A stretch of 64,000 nt of DNA, taken from Catalinimonas alkaloidigena. Lineage in GTDB: Bacteria > Bacteroidota > Bacteroidia > Cytophagales > Flexibacteraceae. The stretch is from positions 1 to 64,000 of the forward strand of contig NZ_FNFO01000007.1 of NCBI RefSeq assembly GCF_900100765.1, given 5' to 3'. Within the stretch, counting starts at the first letter, position 1, and the number at the start of each line of letters is the position of its first letter. Below, in pieces: positions 54,123 through 62,444 of this stretch. Position numbers and translations under genes: made by a program. The notes under the pieces are model-generated. The model was not told the origin of the DNA. It made no database searches and saw only the letters and a list, made by a program, of their open reading frames with translations.

Positions 54123-55052
54123 TTGAATTTTGCCCATATCATCAATCCAGTACAGGTTAAAGCAACCTCAGATCTGTTCGTGGCCCAACCCGTTACGTTC
54201 GAAAGTATGGCCCGGGCACGGCAAAACGGTGCTGCCTTGGCGCAGGTGACGTTGCTGACGGCCCAGTATCCGGAAGATCGCGATATCATTCCAGAATGGT
54301 ATGTACAGACGCCCGATTTGATCGAATCAGTGCTGGATAAAACGAGTTTCCGAAAAGAGCGCAAGCTGCCGATCATGCGGCACATACTCGATCGGCTCTA
54401 TGATGGTACCGCTGAGGATACAGATTATCTGATTTACAGCAATGCCGACATCGCCCTTATGCCCTTCTTCTATGAGGCCATTGCAAAAATTATAGAGCAG
54501 GGGTATGATGCTTTTGTGATCAACCGGCGTACCATTTCAAAAGATTTTACGCAGCCGGAAGAGCTCCCGTTAATGTATGCCGAGGTGGGGAAGAAACACC
54601 CCGGCTTCGACTGTTTCGTATTTCGACGAAGCTTGTATCCTCAATTCATCTTGGGAGATGCCTGCTTGGGAGCTAATTGGATTGGTCGAGTGCTCATCGT
54701 CAACCTGATGGCGTTTGCCAATAAGTTCCGTGTCTTCGAGCAAGCCCACCTCACCTTTCATTTGGGTGACGATCGGAGCTGGCGTAATCCGGATTTTGCC
54801 GATTACGATGCGTTTAATCGTCAGGCGCTCATCACCATCATCCATCAGTTGCTGGAAAAACCTCATGTGCAGCAGAAGCCGGAAGTTGTGCATTTTTTTC
54901 AGGAAATCCTGAAGCGAGATCTAAAGTATGGTGTTGATCCTCAACAACAAAGAGAGCAAGAACAGACTCCTTTTCTCCCAAAATTAACTTTGTGGATACG
55001 TAAGGTTTTACATAAGTTGGCAGAAAGAATGGCCAGGAAATTAGGTAAGTAG
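54123..55052 (+). CDS. Conserved protein of unknown function, possibly GT-A-like
   Basis: A 309-residue protein with TTG start at 54123; the next in-frame ATG (54207) would remove the N-terminal strand NFAHIINPVQV, so TTG is preferred. Features are a first beta strand like that of glycosyltransferases, TEDTDYLIYSNADIALMPFFYEAI near residue 105 with an N-A-D that could be a DxD-type metal site, and FDCFVFRRSLYPQF and GANWIGRVLIVNLMAF further on. I do not recognise a named family. The length and the location between two transferase-type genes suggest a sugar-processing role. Confidence 0.6.
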   Translation: MNFAHIINPVQVKATSDLFVAQPVTFESMARARQNGAALAQVTLLTAQYPEDRDIIPEWYVQTPDLIESVLDKTSFRKERKLPIMRHILDRLYDGTAEDTDYLIYSNADIALMPFFYEAIAKIIEQGYDAFVINRRTISKDFTQPEELPLMYAEVGKKHPGFDCFVFRRSLYPQFILGDACLGANWIGRVLIVNLMAFANKFRVFEQAHLTFHLGDDRSWRNPDFADYDAFNRQALITIIHQLLEKPHVQQKPEVVHFFQEILKRDLKYGVDPQQQREQEQTPFLPKLTLWIRKVLHKLAERMARKLGK

Positions 55053-55077
55053 CGGGCAAAATCGATAAGGCAAAGCT

Positions 55078-57075
55078 ATGCGAAGGGTCCTGGTAGTAAT
55101 TCTTCTTTGGAACTTCATTGTTCAGCTTGGATGGGCGCAATCCTGGGAATTCGCAGCCTTGCCAGCTGAAGGGCAGGCCTTCAGAAAACTAACTTTTCAG
55201 CTCCAGACTCCAGAAGTTTTTGGCAATCCTTTCGATACCCAGGAAATACAACTGTGGGCAGAAGTACGCACCCCTTCTGGAAAAGAAGAAAAGGTGCCGG
55301 GCTTCTATTACCAGCCGTACCGGATCGACGAGGCGCGGAAACAGATTACCTCGGCGGGACCCGCACATTGGGAAGTCCGGTATACACCCGAAGATGCAGG
55401 CCTTTACCAGTGCCAGTTTAAGACTCTAAGAGGGGGAGATACGTTAGCTCTGGCAAAGCATAGTTTCCAAGTTAGTGAAGCCGCCAACGAGCAGAAGGGA
55501 TTTATCCGTGTAAACCCAGTGCATCCTAAATACTTTCAGTGGTCTCACACCAAAGAAACACATTTTCTGGCGGGCATTAATTTGTTTGAGCCTGCCTTTG
55601 TTATGTGGAATGCGCCTGCGCCCTACCCTAATGGGCTAGACGCCGCAGAAGGATACCGTCTTTATTCTTTGCTTAAAAAGAGGTTAGATGACTTGATTGC
55701 GCAGGGAGGAAACACCATACGCCTGCGACTGGATTCTTGGTGGCAGGCGTTGGAAATCAACGAAACCCCACTTCCCGAGACTATTTCAGGATTCCCTAAT
55801 GGCGTGCCGGGCTTTAAAGAGGGGGCCTATCATCCGCTGATGAGCTTTATCATCGACCAGTTGGTGGAACACGCTGCGGCCAATCAGGTCGCCGTGATGA
55901 TTACCAGTTGGAATATGAACAACAAGGTACAGTGCCGAGATTATTGCACGTATGTACAAAGCTCGCATCGCAATCCGGACTTGATCCGCAGGCGGTTGTA
56001 CTACCAAGTAGCCCGTTGGGGCTATAGCCCAACTCTATTTGCCTGGGAGTATTTTAACGAAACGACAGCGGGCAGAGGGGTAAACATTAAAGAGCACTTC
56101 TGGCAGGATGTCACTGCCTGGCTGAGGCAGATCGATATCCGTTCAAACTACCGTCTCATCACCAATACCAATGAAGCAACAATAGATATGAATAACAGTC
56201 ATATCTACCGCTCGCCTCGTCAACACTTTCTGGATTTAGCCGAGTTCGAATCACAAGACCAGAAACCATCAGCAATCACAGAAGGTGGCTATGGGAGTAA
56301 TGCTCAAAGTAAGAATGATACGGAAGGTCTGGTTCCACACGAATTGTTATGGGGGCAGCTAATGGGGCATCGGAGTGGGTATTTGGTATGGCATGTGCCC
56401 TCGCAACTAGAGCCACATGGGCTGGGACAAAGGACTTTTATGCCTGTCCGTGAGTTTCTAAAAGGCATATCTCTGGGCGATTACGACTGGCAAGCAGCGG
56501 AAGCGGTACTAGTGGAAGGCCTTGGCGGGCAGATCGTACGAGGAATGGTTGGCGATGAACAATTAGGACTCCTCTGGATCATACGTACACCTTCTACTCA
56601 GAAAAAGGAATTGAGAGCACAGGATGGGAATAGCTACCAACTCAGCGCATTGAAGCCGGGTAACTATTTGATTGAATGGTGGGATACGTGGAAGGGACAC
56701 ATTGTTGAAAGACAGTGTATCCATTCAGACGATGGCAAGGTGCTAGTCGCGGTGCCCGATGGGGTCACGCGAGATATAGCAGCTAAAATTATAAGGGTCG
56801 ATTCCACTTCTCGCAGTTGGGCGCTATGGTGTGAACCTGACCTGCAAGCAAAAATTTATCCTAATCCGAGCCAAGGGAAGTTTTACATCGATAGCCCCAA
56901 GAGGATGATTAATAGTGTCGAGGTCTTCAATTTGCTAGGACAACGAGTCTATGTACAAAGAGGCCTAGAGGAGTATACGCTAGAATTAGATTTATCTTCT
57001 ACAGGACCAGGGGTAAAATGGGTACTATTGCACCTGGAAACGGGTACAGTTACTCGGAAGCTGGTTATTTTATAG
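55078..57075 (+). CDS. T9SS-secreted DUF5060/clan GH-A glycoside hydrolase
   Basis: A 665-residue exported protein. A signal peptide at residues 1-20 ends GWA-Q. A DUF5060-like beta sandwich covers about 22-135 (WEFAALPAEGQAFRKLTFQL). A TIM-barrel-like glycosidase core follows at about 145-470, with the acid/base motif WEYFNE (Glu328 after Asn327) and a later ITEGGYG whose Glu402 is a candidate nucleophile. A beta domain comes next, and a type A T9SS sorting domain ends the protein (IYPNPSQGKFYI, about 590-665). It should act at the cell surface or outside, and could trim, release or remodel the polymer made by this locus. The specificity is not predictable. Confidence 0.82.
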   Translation: MRRVLVVILLWNFIVQLGWAQSWEFAALPAEGQAFRKLTFQLQTPEVFGNPFDTQEIQLWAEVRTPSGKEEKVPGFYYQPYRIDEARKQITSAGPAHWEVRYTPEDAGLYQCQFKTLRGGDTLALAKHSFQVSEAANEQKGFIRVNPVHPKYFQWSHTKETHFLAGINLFEPAFVMWNAPAPYPNGLDAAEGYRLYSLLKKRLDDLIAQGGNTIRLRLDSWWQALEINETPLPETISGFPNGVPGFKEGAYHPLMSFIIDQLVEHAAANQVAVMITSWNMNNKVQCRDYCTYVQSSHRNPDLIRRRLYYQVARWGYSPTLFAWEYFNETTAGRGVNIKEHFWQDVTAWLRQIDIRSNYRLITNTNEATIDMNNSHIYRSPRQHFLDLAEFESQDQKPSAITEGGYGSNAQSKNDTEGLVPHELLWGQLMGHRSGYLVWHVPSQLEPHGLGQRTFMPVREFLKGISLGDYDWQAAEAVLVEGLGGQIVRGMVGDEQLGLLWIIRTPSTQKKELRAQDGNSYQLSALKPGNYLIEWWDTWKGHIVERQCIHSDDGKVLVAVPDGVTRDIAAKIIRVDSTSRSWALWCEPDLQAKIYPNPSQGKFYIDSPKRMINSVEVFNLLGQRVYVQRGLEEYTLELDLSSTGPGVKWVLLHLETGTVTRKLVIL

Positions 57076-57119
57076 TCCTCTGGCATTGTCTCTGCTGGGA
57101 AGTAGAAACAAAAAAACTC

Positions 57120-58007
57120 TTGCTGCAAAATCCTATCTTCATTGTTGGCTTTCCTCGCTCGGGGACTACTTTGTTGCAATCGATGGTTTGCACACAACCC
57201 GGGCTTGTGTCGTTTCCCGAGACGCACTTTTTCTCGGTAGTAACCGGCTGGGTCAAGACAGACGCCCAGGGGACGTTGCCTTTTGAGCACATAGAGGAAA
57301 TTATAGCACGCCAGGAAAAAATGCTGCGGTTTGAAATTTCGGCTTCTCTCAAGCGGGAAATGTTCGCCTTAGCACAGCACAATCAATTGACAAAACCTTG
57401 GCTGTTCGAAGCAGTCGTTAAGGATTTTTGCCTGCAACAAGACTTAGAAACAAAAGGGCAATGGGTGGAGAAGACGCCCGATCACGCTCGTTTTATTCAG
57501 CAGATTGCCCGATACTACCCACATGCCTGCTTCTTGGGCATCACCAGACACCCCTTAGAAGCAATAGACTCTTTTTACGAAAAACTTGTAGCACACCGCC
57601 GGCCCTATCTCGATTTGGCGCGACAGTGGCTAGAGACCGTGCAAAGTATGGAAGATTTTGCTTCACAGTGTCCTTCAAGAATCTACCTGCTACGCTACGA
57701 AGATCTGATCGCTCATCCTGAAACGTGCTTGCAAGATGCTTTCAACCACTTAGCATTACCTTATCAGGCAAAACTAATAAAGCGATTTAGCGAAAAAGCG
57801 GGGGCTCTTATATTGCCCCACGAAACTTGGAAAAAGAGCAACGTGGAAAGTATAAGGGAACGAAGAAAGAATCGATCCTTTGAGAAGCGCATTCCTTTCA
57901 TGGCCATCCTAAAAATACAAGAGTTATTGCAGGAGAAAATGACCAATTACGGTTACGATTTCAGCTATAAGATGCTTTCTTCGGTTTACCGTTTATGGAA
58001 GAAGTAA
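57120..58007 (+). CDS. PAPS-dependent sulfotransferase (7 of 8)
   Basis: About 295 residues from TTG 57120, giving MLQNPIFIVGFPRSGTTLLQ; the alternative ATG 57018 lies inside the sorting domain of the glycosidase gene and adds an implausible N-terminus. GFPRSGTTLLQ is the 5'-phosphosulfate loop and ACFLGITRHPLEAIDSFYEKL the 3'-phosphate site. ARQWLETVQSMEDFASQCPSRIYLLRYEDL follows as in Sulfotransfer_3-type proteins (tyrosylprotein sulfotransferase-like fold). The acceptor here is presumably glycan. Confidence 0.85.
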   Translation: MLQNPIFIVGFPRSGTTLLQSMVCTQPGLVSFPETHFFSVVTGWVKTDAQGTLPFEHIEEIIARQEKMLRFEISASLKREMFALAQHNQLTKPWLFEAVVKDFCLQQDLETKGQWVEKTPDHARFIQQIARYYPHACFLGITRHPLEAIDSFYEKLVAHRRPYLDLARQWLETVQSMEDFASQCPSRIYLLRYEDLIAHPETCLQDAFNHLALPYQAKLIKRFSEKAGALILPHETWKKSNVESIRERRKNRSFEKRIPFMAILKIQELLQEKMTNYGYDFSYKMLSSVYRLWKK

Positions 58008-58024
58008 AGCAACACTAGCGTAAT

Positions 58025-58053
58025 ATCCTATGCTGAGAACATCCTATGCTGAG
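58025..58053 (+). repeat. Short tandem repeat (13 bp, 16-bp period)
   Basis: atcctatgctgag occurs at 58025-58037 and 58041-58053, separated by aac, in the spacer between two sulfotransferase genes. Confidence 0.7.
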
Positions 58054-58120
58054 GTCTGCGTGTAACTATATGGAAAATTGTCACTAAGCAGTAGGTGTCC
58101 TATTGTTTAGCATCGCATAG

Positions 58121-59023
58121 ATGAATATTCATCATAAGCCAGACTTTGTTTGTATCGGACCTGAAAAAACGGGTACTACGTGGTTGCATCGGCAGATGAG
58201 CACCCATCCACAGATTTTCCTGCCTCGATTTAAGGAGATTCGTTATTTCATTGAGGGGAGCCATGTGCCGGTCGGCAGCTTTCGTAAGCGAGTATCGAGT
58301 AACCATTGGCATCACCAGGAATTAAACCTGTACCAGCAGCGGCGTTGGGATTTCTACCGTGACCACTGGAGGAAGTTGCCATCCATGATGAAAGAAATAG
58401 GGTGGGACTTTCGGTTCTTGTTTTTGCCACGCACTGATACGTGGTACGCTCGCCTGTTCCGTGCGGACCAGGTGAGCGGTGACATTACCCCGCTCTACTA
58501 CCTGCTGTCAGAAGAGGAGATTGCGCGGATCCGTACCACATTCCCCCAGATGAAGGTCCTCATCATTCTCAGAGACCCTATTCAGCGAGTGTGGTCAAAA
58601 GCTAAAATGAACCTGAGTCGCCACAAGGGGCAGGCCTACGAGCAGATTGTTGAGGAAAAAATGTATCATTTCTTTGATTACATCTTTCAACGTGATGGGT
58701 GCTACCTTTCGTTTCTGACTCGCTGGTCAACTCACTTTGATCAGGAGCATCTGTTTATCACTTTCTACGACAAGCTGCAAGAAGATCCACTCGCGTTTAT
58801 CAACGAAATTTATGCTTTTTTAGGCGTGGAGGAGTTATCGTCTGATGCGGTAGGAGATCACTTTTACCGTAAAGTAAATGCAGAGTTAAAAGTACAGATA
58901 CCTCCCAAGTATGAATCCTATCTTTTTCGATTGTATAAAGCGTGTATCGTAGCACTAGAAAAGAAATTTCCTACGTATCCACAGCAATGGTTGGAACGTT
59001 ACGCTCACTATGGTGACGAGTAA
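58121..59023 (+). CDS. PAPS-dependent sulfotransferase, heparan-sulfotransferase-like (8 of 8)
   Basis: A 300-residue enzyme. DFVCIGPEKTGTTWLHRQMSTHP (8-30; Lys16) is the 5'-phosphosulfate loop, and FKEIRYFIEGS a substrate-side segment met in N-sulfotransferase-like proteins. VSGDITPLYYLLSEEEIARI corresponds to the GE-SP/T-Y segment of this group. KVLIILRDPIQRVWSKAKMNL (about 145-165) is the 3'-phosphate site. A carbohydrate acceptor is likely. The gene is followed three bases later by a GT4 gene. Confidence 0.9.
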   Translation: MNIHHKPDFVCIGPEKTGTTWLHRQMSTHPQIFLPRFKEIRYFIEGSHVPVGSFRKRVSSNHWHHQELNLYQQRRWDFYRDHWRKLPSMMKEIGWDFRFLFLPRTDTWYARLFRADQVSGDITPLYYLLSEEEIARIRTTFPQMKVLIILRDPIQRVWSKAKMNLSRHKGQAYEQIVEEKMYHFFDYIFQRDGCYLSFLTRWSTHFDQEHLFITFYDKLQEDPLAFINEIYAFLGVEELSSDAVGDHFYRKVNAELKVQIPPKYESYLFRLYKACIVALEKKFPTYPQQWLERYAHYGDE

Positions 59024-59026
59024 AAC

Positions 59027-60118
59027 ATGACTAGTACAGATTTGCGCCTTCTTTTTCTGCGAGAACAGTTCAATCACATGGGGCGGCACAGTGGATACGA
59101 TCTTTTGTTTACGGAAGTGGAGCGTCTTCAGTTCGCTACGTGTTATAGCCTGGCGCGTAACCCCAACCAGCGCTTGCCTCGTGGCTCTACCAGACTCTCC
59201 AATTACCTCCTGCGAGGTGCCTCACCGGCGGCGGCACACACCCCACAAAGCACTTTGCTGGAATGGCGGGCCTGGGAGTTTGCCCAAAAACATGCCATTG
59301 ATATCATCCACGTTGGCTACTTAGAGCAGCATTACGGGTACTTACAGCGAAAGCAGCAGGCCGGGAAAACTAAAGTAGTGGCTTCTGTTCATCAGCCGGC
59401 CAGTGGATGGAAAAACAAGCGTTTTGGGAATCCGGCCATGGTGCGGTCGCTCGACGGGCTCATCGTGCTGTGTAAGCAAGACTGTAGCTACTTTACACAG
59501 TGGCTTCCCAAAGAAAAAATTCATTTCGTACCTCATGGCATCGATACAGAATTCTTTTCACCTGCTGATCGCCCTTTACCAAAGCAAGAGACGGTGCGCG
59601 GAATTTTCGCCGGGCATTGGTTGCGTGATTTTGATGTCTTGGTGAAAGTGGTCGACGACGTAATGCAACAGCATCCCGGCGTGCATTTCGATCTGGTGAT
59701 TCCGGCCAAAGCGGCACTAACACCCGCGAATGCCATGCGATTGTTGCGCTACCCTCGGGTGGTGTTACACCAGAACATTTCGGACGAAACGTTAGTGAAT
59801 CTCTACCGCGGGGCTTCTTTCGTGCTGATGCCGCTTTTGGATAGTACTGCCAATAACGTACTGTTGGAAGGAATGGCTTGCGGATTGCCAGTGATTGCCA
59901 CAGATGTTGGAGGGGTAGTCGATTATGTCGATGCCTCATTCGCGGATTTAATTCCGCCTAACGATATCCAGGGAATGGTCGAGAAAGTGTTGACCATTGC
60001 CGCGCAACCTGAAGAAAGCAAAAGGCGAGGCCAGGCCGCCCGAGACTTTGCAGTAAAGCATTTTTCCTGGCCAGTAGTTGCTCAGCAAATGAGCCGTGTT
60101 TACCAGCAACTTGGCTAG
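59027..60118 (+). CDS. Glycosyltransferase family 4
   Basis: A 363-residue GT-B enzyme. The N-terminal half contains IDIIHVGYLEQHYGYLQRK and VASVHQPASGWKN. FVPHGIDTEFFSPADR is the common linker, and PLLDSTANNVLLEGMACGLPVIAT the donor-site region, with only the second Glu of EX7E (Asp at the first position). Three bases separate it from the preceding sulfotransferase gene. Confidence 0.87.
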   Translation: MTSTDLRLLFLREQFNHMGRHSGYDLLFTEVERLQFATCYSLARNPNQRLPRGSTRLSNYLLRGASPAAAHTPQSTLLEWRAWEFAQKHAIDIIHVGYLEQHYGYLQRKQQAGKTKVVASVHQPASGWKNKRFGNPAMVRSLDGLIVLCKQDCSYFTQWLPKEKIHFVPHGIDTEFFSPADRPLPKQETVRGIFAGHWLRDFDVLVKVVDDVMQQHPGVHFDLVIPAKAALTPANAMRLLRYPRVVLHQNISDETLVNLYRGASFVLMPLLDSTANNVLLEGMACGLPVIATDVGGVVDYVDASFADLIPPNDIQGMVEKVLTIAAQPEESKRRGQAARDFAVKHFSWPVVAQQMSRVYQQLG

Positions 60119-60143
60119 AAAAGTTTCATCTTGGCTTTCGGCT

Positions 60144-60151
60144 TATCTTTG
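60144..60151 (+). promoter_or_regulatory. -7 box (TATCTTTG) before a GT4 gene
   Basis: TATCTTTG lies 33 bases before ATG 60185. A possible -33 partner (TTTC at 60124) has a 17- to 19-base spacing but a poor match. Confidence 0.35.
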
Positions 60152-60184
60152 GCAGAGAGACTATGTTAAATTAATTCAATTGTA

Positions 60185-61303
60185 ATGAGCGTTCCCCGGA
60201 TCGCCGTGCTTTCCCCCGAAAAAGCACCCTATTCCACAACCTTCATCAAAGCGCACCTTGATTTACTGGCGGCGGAGGTGCATCATCTATACGGAATTTT
60301 CTTCCCGGCTTATCTGGGAAATGGCGAGTCTCTGGCAACGTATGCAGGAGCTACGCGCTACTTCCATAAGGTGAAAAGTTTCGGACGCGGTACCCAAAAC
60401 AAATACAAGGAGGCATTGCTAGCCCATTATTTGAAAAAAGAGCGTATTCAGTTGGTGCTAGCCGAGTTTGGGCCTGTAGGTGCGGAGGTAATGCCGGTTT
60501 GTCGGCAATTGGGAATTCCTCTGATCGTGCATTTTCATGGGTTTGATGCGTACGTACATCAGGTGATAACGCAGTACAAAGAACGCTACTTGGCGATGTT
60601 TCACTATGCTGAGGCAGTCATCGGTGTTTCTCAGGAGATGCTCCGCCAGTTGCGTACGTTGGGCGTGCCTGACGAAAAATTAGTGTATAACTGCTATGGA
60701 CCTAACCCGGCCTTCTTCGAGATAGAACCTACGTTTGCCGCCCCTCATTATCTGGCCATTGGCAGGTTCGTGGATAAAAAAGCGCCTTACCTCACGTTAG
60801 CCGCTTTTCGAGAAGTGCACAAGAAAGTGCCTCAGGCAAAATTGACCATGGTGGGCGACGGCGACCTGCTGGAAGTATGCCGTGCATTGCTTGATGGCTG
60901 GCAATTGCAGGAGGCCGTTGCGTTGCGCGGAGCTGTATCACACGATGCCATCCTGGCCGAGTATGCGGATTATACCTGCTTTGTCCAGCACTCCATCGTA
61001 GCCCCCAATGGTGACTCCGAAGGGACGCCGGTCGGAATATTAGAGGCGAGTGCCGCGGGGCTTCCGGTAGTTGCTACCCGGCACGCCGGAATTCCTGATG
61101 TGATCAAACACGAGGAAACCGGTTTCTTGGTAGCCGAAAGAGATATAGAAGGGATGGCTCATTTTATGGCCGAAATGGCAATAGATTTAGAGAAGGCCGC
61201 TTCAATGGGAGCTGCCGGCAGGGCCAGAATTCGTGCGTCATTTACTCAGGAGCAGCACATACAACGTCTGGATGCGCTAGTGACTAAGGCACTTGACAAG
61301 TGA
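60185..61303 (+). CDS. Glycosyltransferase family 4 (WcaL/AmsK-like)
   Basis: A 372-residue GT-B enzyme. RIAVLSPEKAPYSTTFIKAHL at the N-terminus and PLIVHFHGFDAYVHQVITQYK are the WcaL-like segments. FEIEPTFAAPHYLAIGRFVDKKAPYLTLAAF is the domain junction and SEGTPVGILEASAAGLPVVAT the EX7E motif. WcaL-type enzymes add a galactose in colanic acid; the sugar here is not known. It has its own -7 box upstream and may start a new transcript. Confidence 0.88.
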   Translation: MSVPRIAVLSPEKAPYSTTFIKAHLDLLAAEVHHLYGIFFPAYLGNGESLATYAGATRYFHKVKSFGRGTQNKYKEALLAHYLKKERIQLVLAEFGPVGAEVMPVCRQLGIPLIVHFHGFDAYVHQVITQYKERYLAMFHYAEAVIGVSQEMLRQLRTLGVPDEKLVYNCYGPNPAFFEIEPTFAAPHYLAIGRFVDKKAPYLTLAAFREVHKKVPQAKLTMVGDGDLLEVCRALLDGWQLQEAVALRGAVSHDAILAEYADYTCFVQHSIVAPNGDSEGTPVGILEASAAGLPVVATRHAGIPDVIKHEETGFLVAERDIEGMAHFMAEMAIDLEKAASMGAAGRARIRASFTQEQHIQRLDALVTKALDK

Positions 61304-61320
61304 TATAAAGGGACGATTCT

Positions 61321-62424
61321 ATGCAGACGAGCCAACAAGATCGCGCGGAGGAGCCTTTGGTGTCTATTATTGTTCCCCTCTACAATCGGGCCGCTATGTT
61401 GGAGGAGACCATCAGGTCAGTGACCACGCAGCGGTACACCCATTGGGAGTTACTTCTTGTAGACGATGGCTCTACTGATGCTACGGTAGAGATTGCCGCA
61501 TCGTATGCGCAGCACGAGAAACGGATCACTTTGCTAAAGCGTGATCGATTGCCCAAAGGAGCGCCAACCTGTCGGAACATAGGATTTCAGCATGCTCGTG
61601 GAGAGTACATTATTTTTCTGGATTCTGACGATCTCTTGGCTCCCCACTGCCTGGAACAGCGAGTGCAAACAATGCAGCAGCACCCCAACTGCGATTTCCT
61701 GGTCTTTCCTATGCTGCTGTTTCAGCAACATCCCTACGATGACGACAAAGTTTGGAATGTTGATACGCAGGAAGATGACCTAACCCGGTTCTTGCGTTTG
61801 GATGCCGTCTGGCAAACAACAGGGCCCATTTACAAGCGAAACGTTATTGCTACCGTGGGGGGCTTCCATGAGGGCTTGTCATGCTGGCAGGATTATGATC
61901 TGCATATGAGAATACTGCTAAGCGACTTCTCGTACCGCAAGTGTTTTGCAGTTGAACCGGACTGTTTTTATCGGATTCACGTGGCTGAGAGCATCAGTCA
62001 GGCTACCTATAGTAAGGCTCCACAAAAGATACACGATCGGGCTCAGGTCCTGCTGGAGATTAGAAAACGCCTGATCGGAAAGCATGAGAACCACGAAAAC
62101 CGACGGGCACTGGCAACAGCTATTCTTGCGGTAGCCAATGACTGGGTCGTAATGGCTTCTGATTTATGGCGGGGGTGGGCTTTGTGGCGGGTTGCGCGAC
62201 AGGAAAATCTGATCGGGAGAAAGGAGTGGCTCGGAGGAACATTACATCTTATGAACGATTTTCTATTTAAACACAAAATTCATGCGTCGGAACTGATTCG
62301 TAAGGTGTACTACCTTACGCGTGTGCGCCTCGTCATGCGCCTGTTACCCCCCGCTATCCTCGAGCCCTCTCTGGGCATTTTTCGCCATAGGCAAAGTGCC
62401 TTATCAGGAAAAAACGCTGTTTAG
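61321..62424 (+). CDS. Glycosyltransferase family 2
   Basis: A 367-residue GT-A enzyme. VSIIVPLYNRAAMLEETIRSV, LVDDGSTDAT and YIIFLDSDDLLAPH (DSDD metal site) are clear. QDYDLHMRILLSDFSYRK carries the catalytic acidic residues. The C-terminal 120 residues are helical and basic, suggesting membrane association. Begins 17 bases after the GT4 stop. Confidence 0.88.
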   Translation: MQTSQQDRAEEPLVSIIVPLYNRAAMLEETIRSVTTQRYTHWELLLVDDGSTDATVEIAASYAQHEKRITLLKRDRLPKGAPTCRNIGFQHARGEYIIFLDSDDLLAPHCLEQRVQTMQQHPNCDFLVFPMLLFQQHPYDDDKVWNVDTQEDDLTRFLRLDAVWQTTGPIYKRNVIATVGGFHEGLSCWQDYDLHMRILLSDFSYRKCFAVEPDCFYRIHVAESISQATYSKAPQKIHDRAQVLLEIRKRLIGKHENHENRRALATAILAVANDWVVMASDLWRGWALWRVARQENLIGRKEWLGGTLHLMNDFLFKHKIHASELIRKVYYLTRVRLVMRLLPPAILEPSLGIFRHRQSALSGKNAV

Positions 62425-62444
62425 CATACCTAAATCACTCACTG

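Noticed and set aside
58025-58053. 13-bp tandem repeat as part of a larger repeat array or attachment site
   Set aside because: Only two copies, no further units nearby and no mobile genes; most likely a small local duplication.
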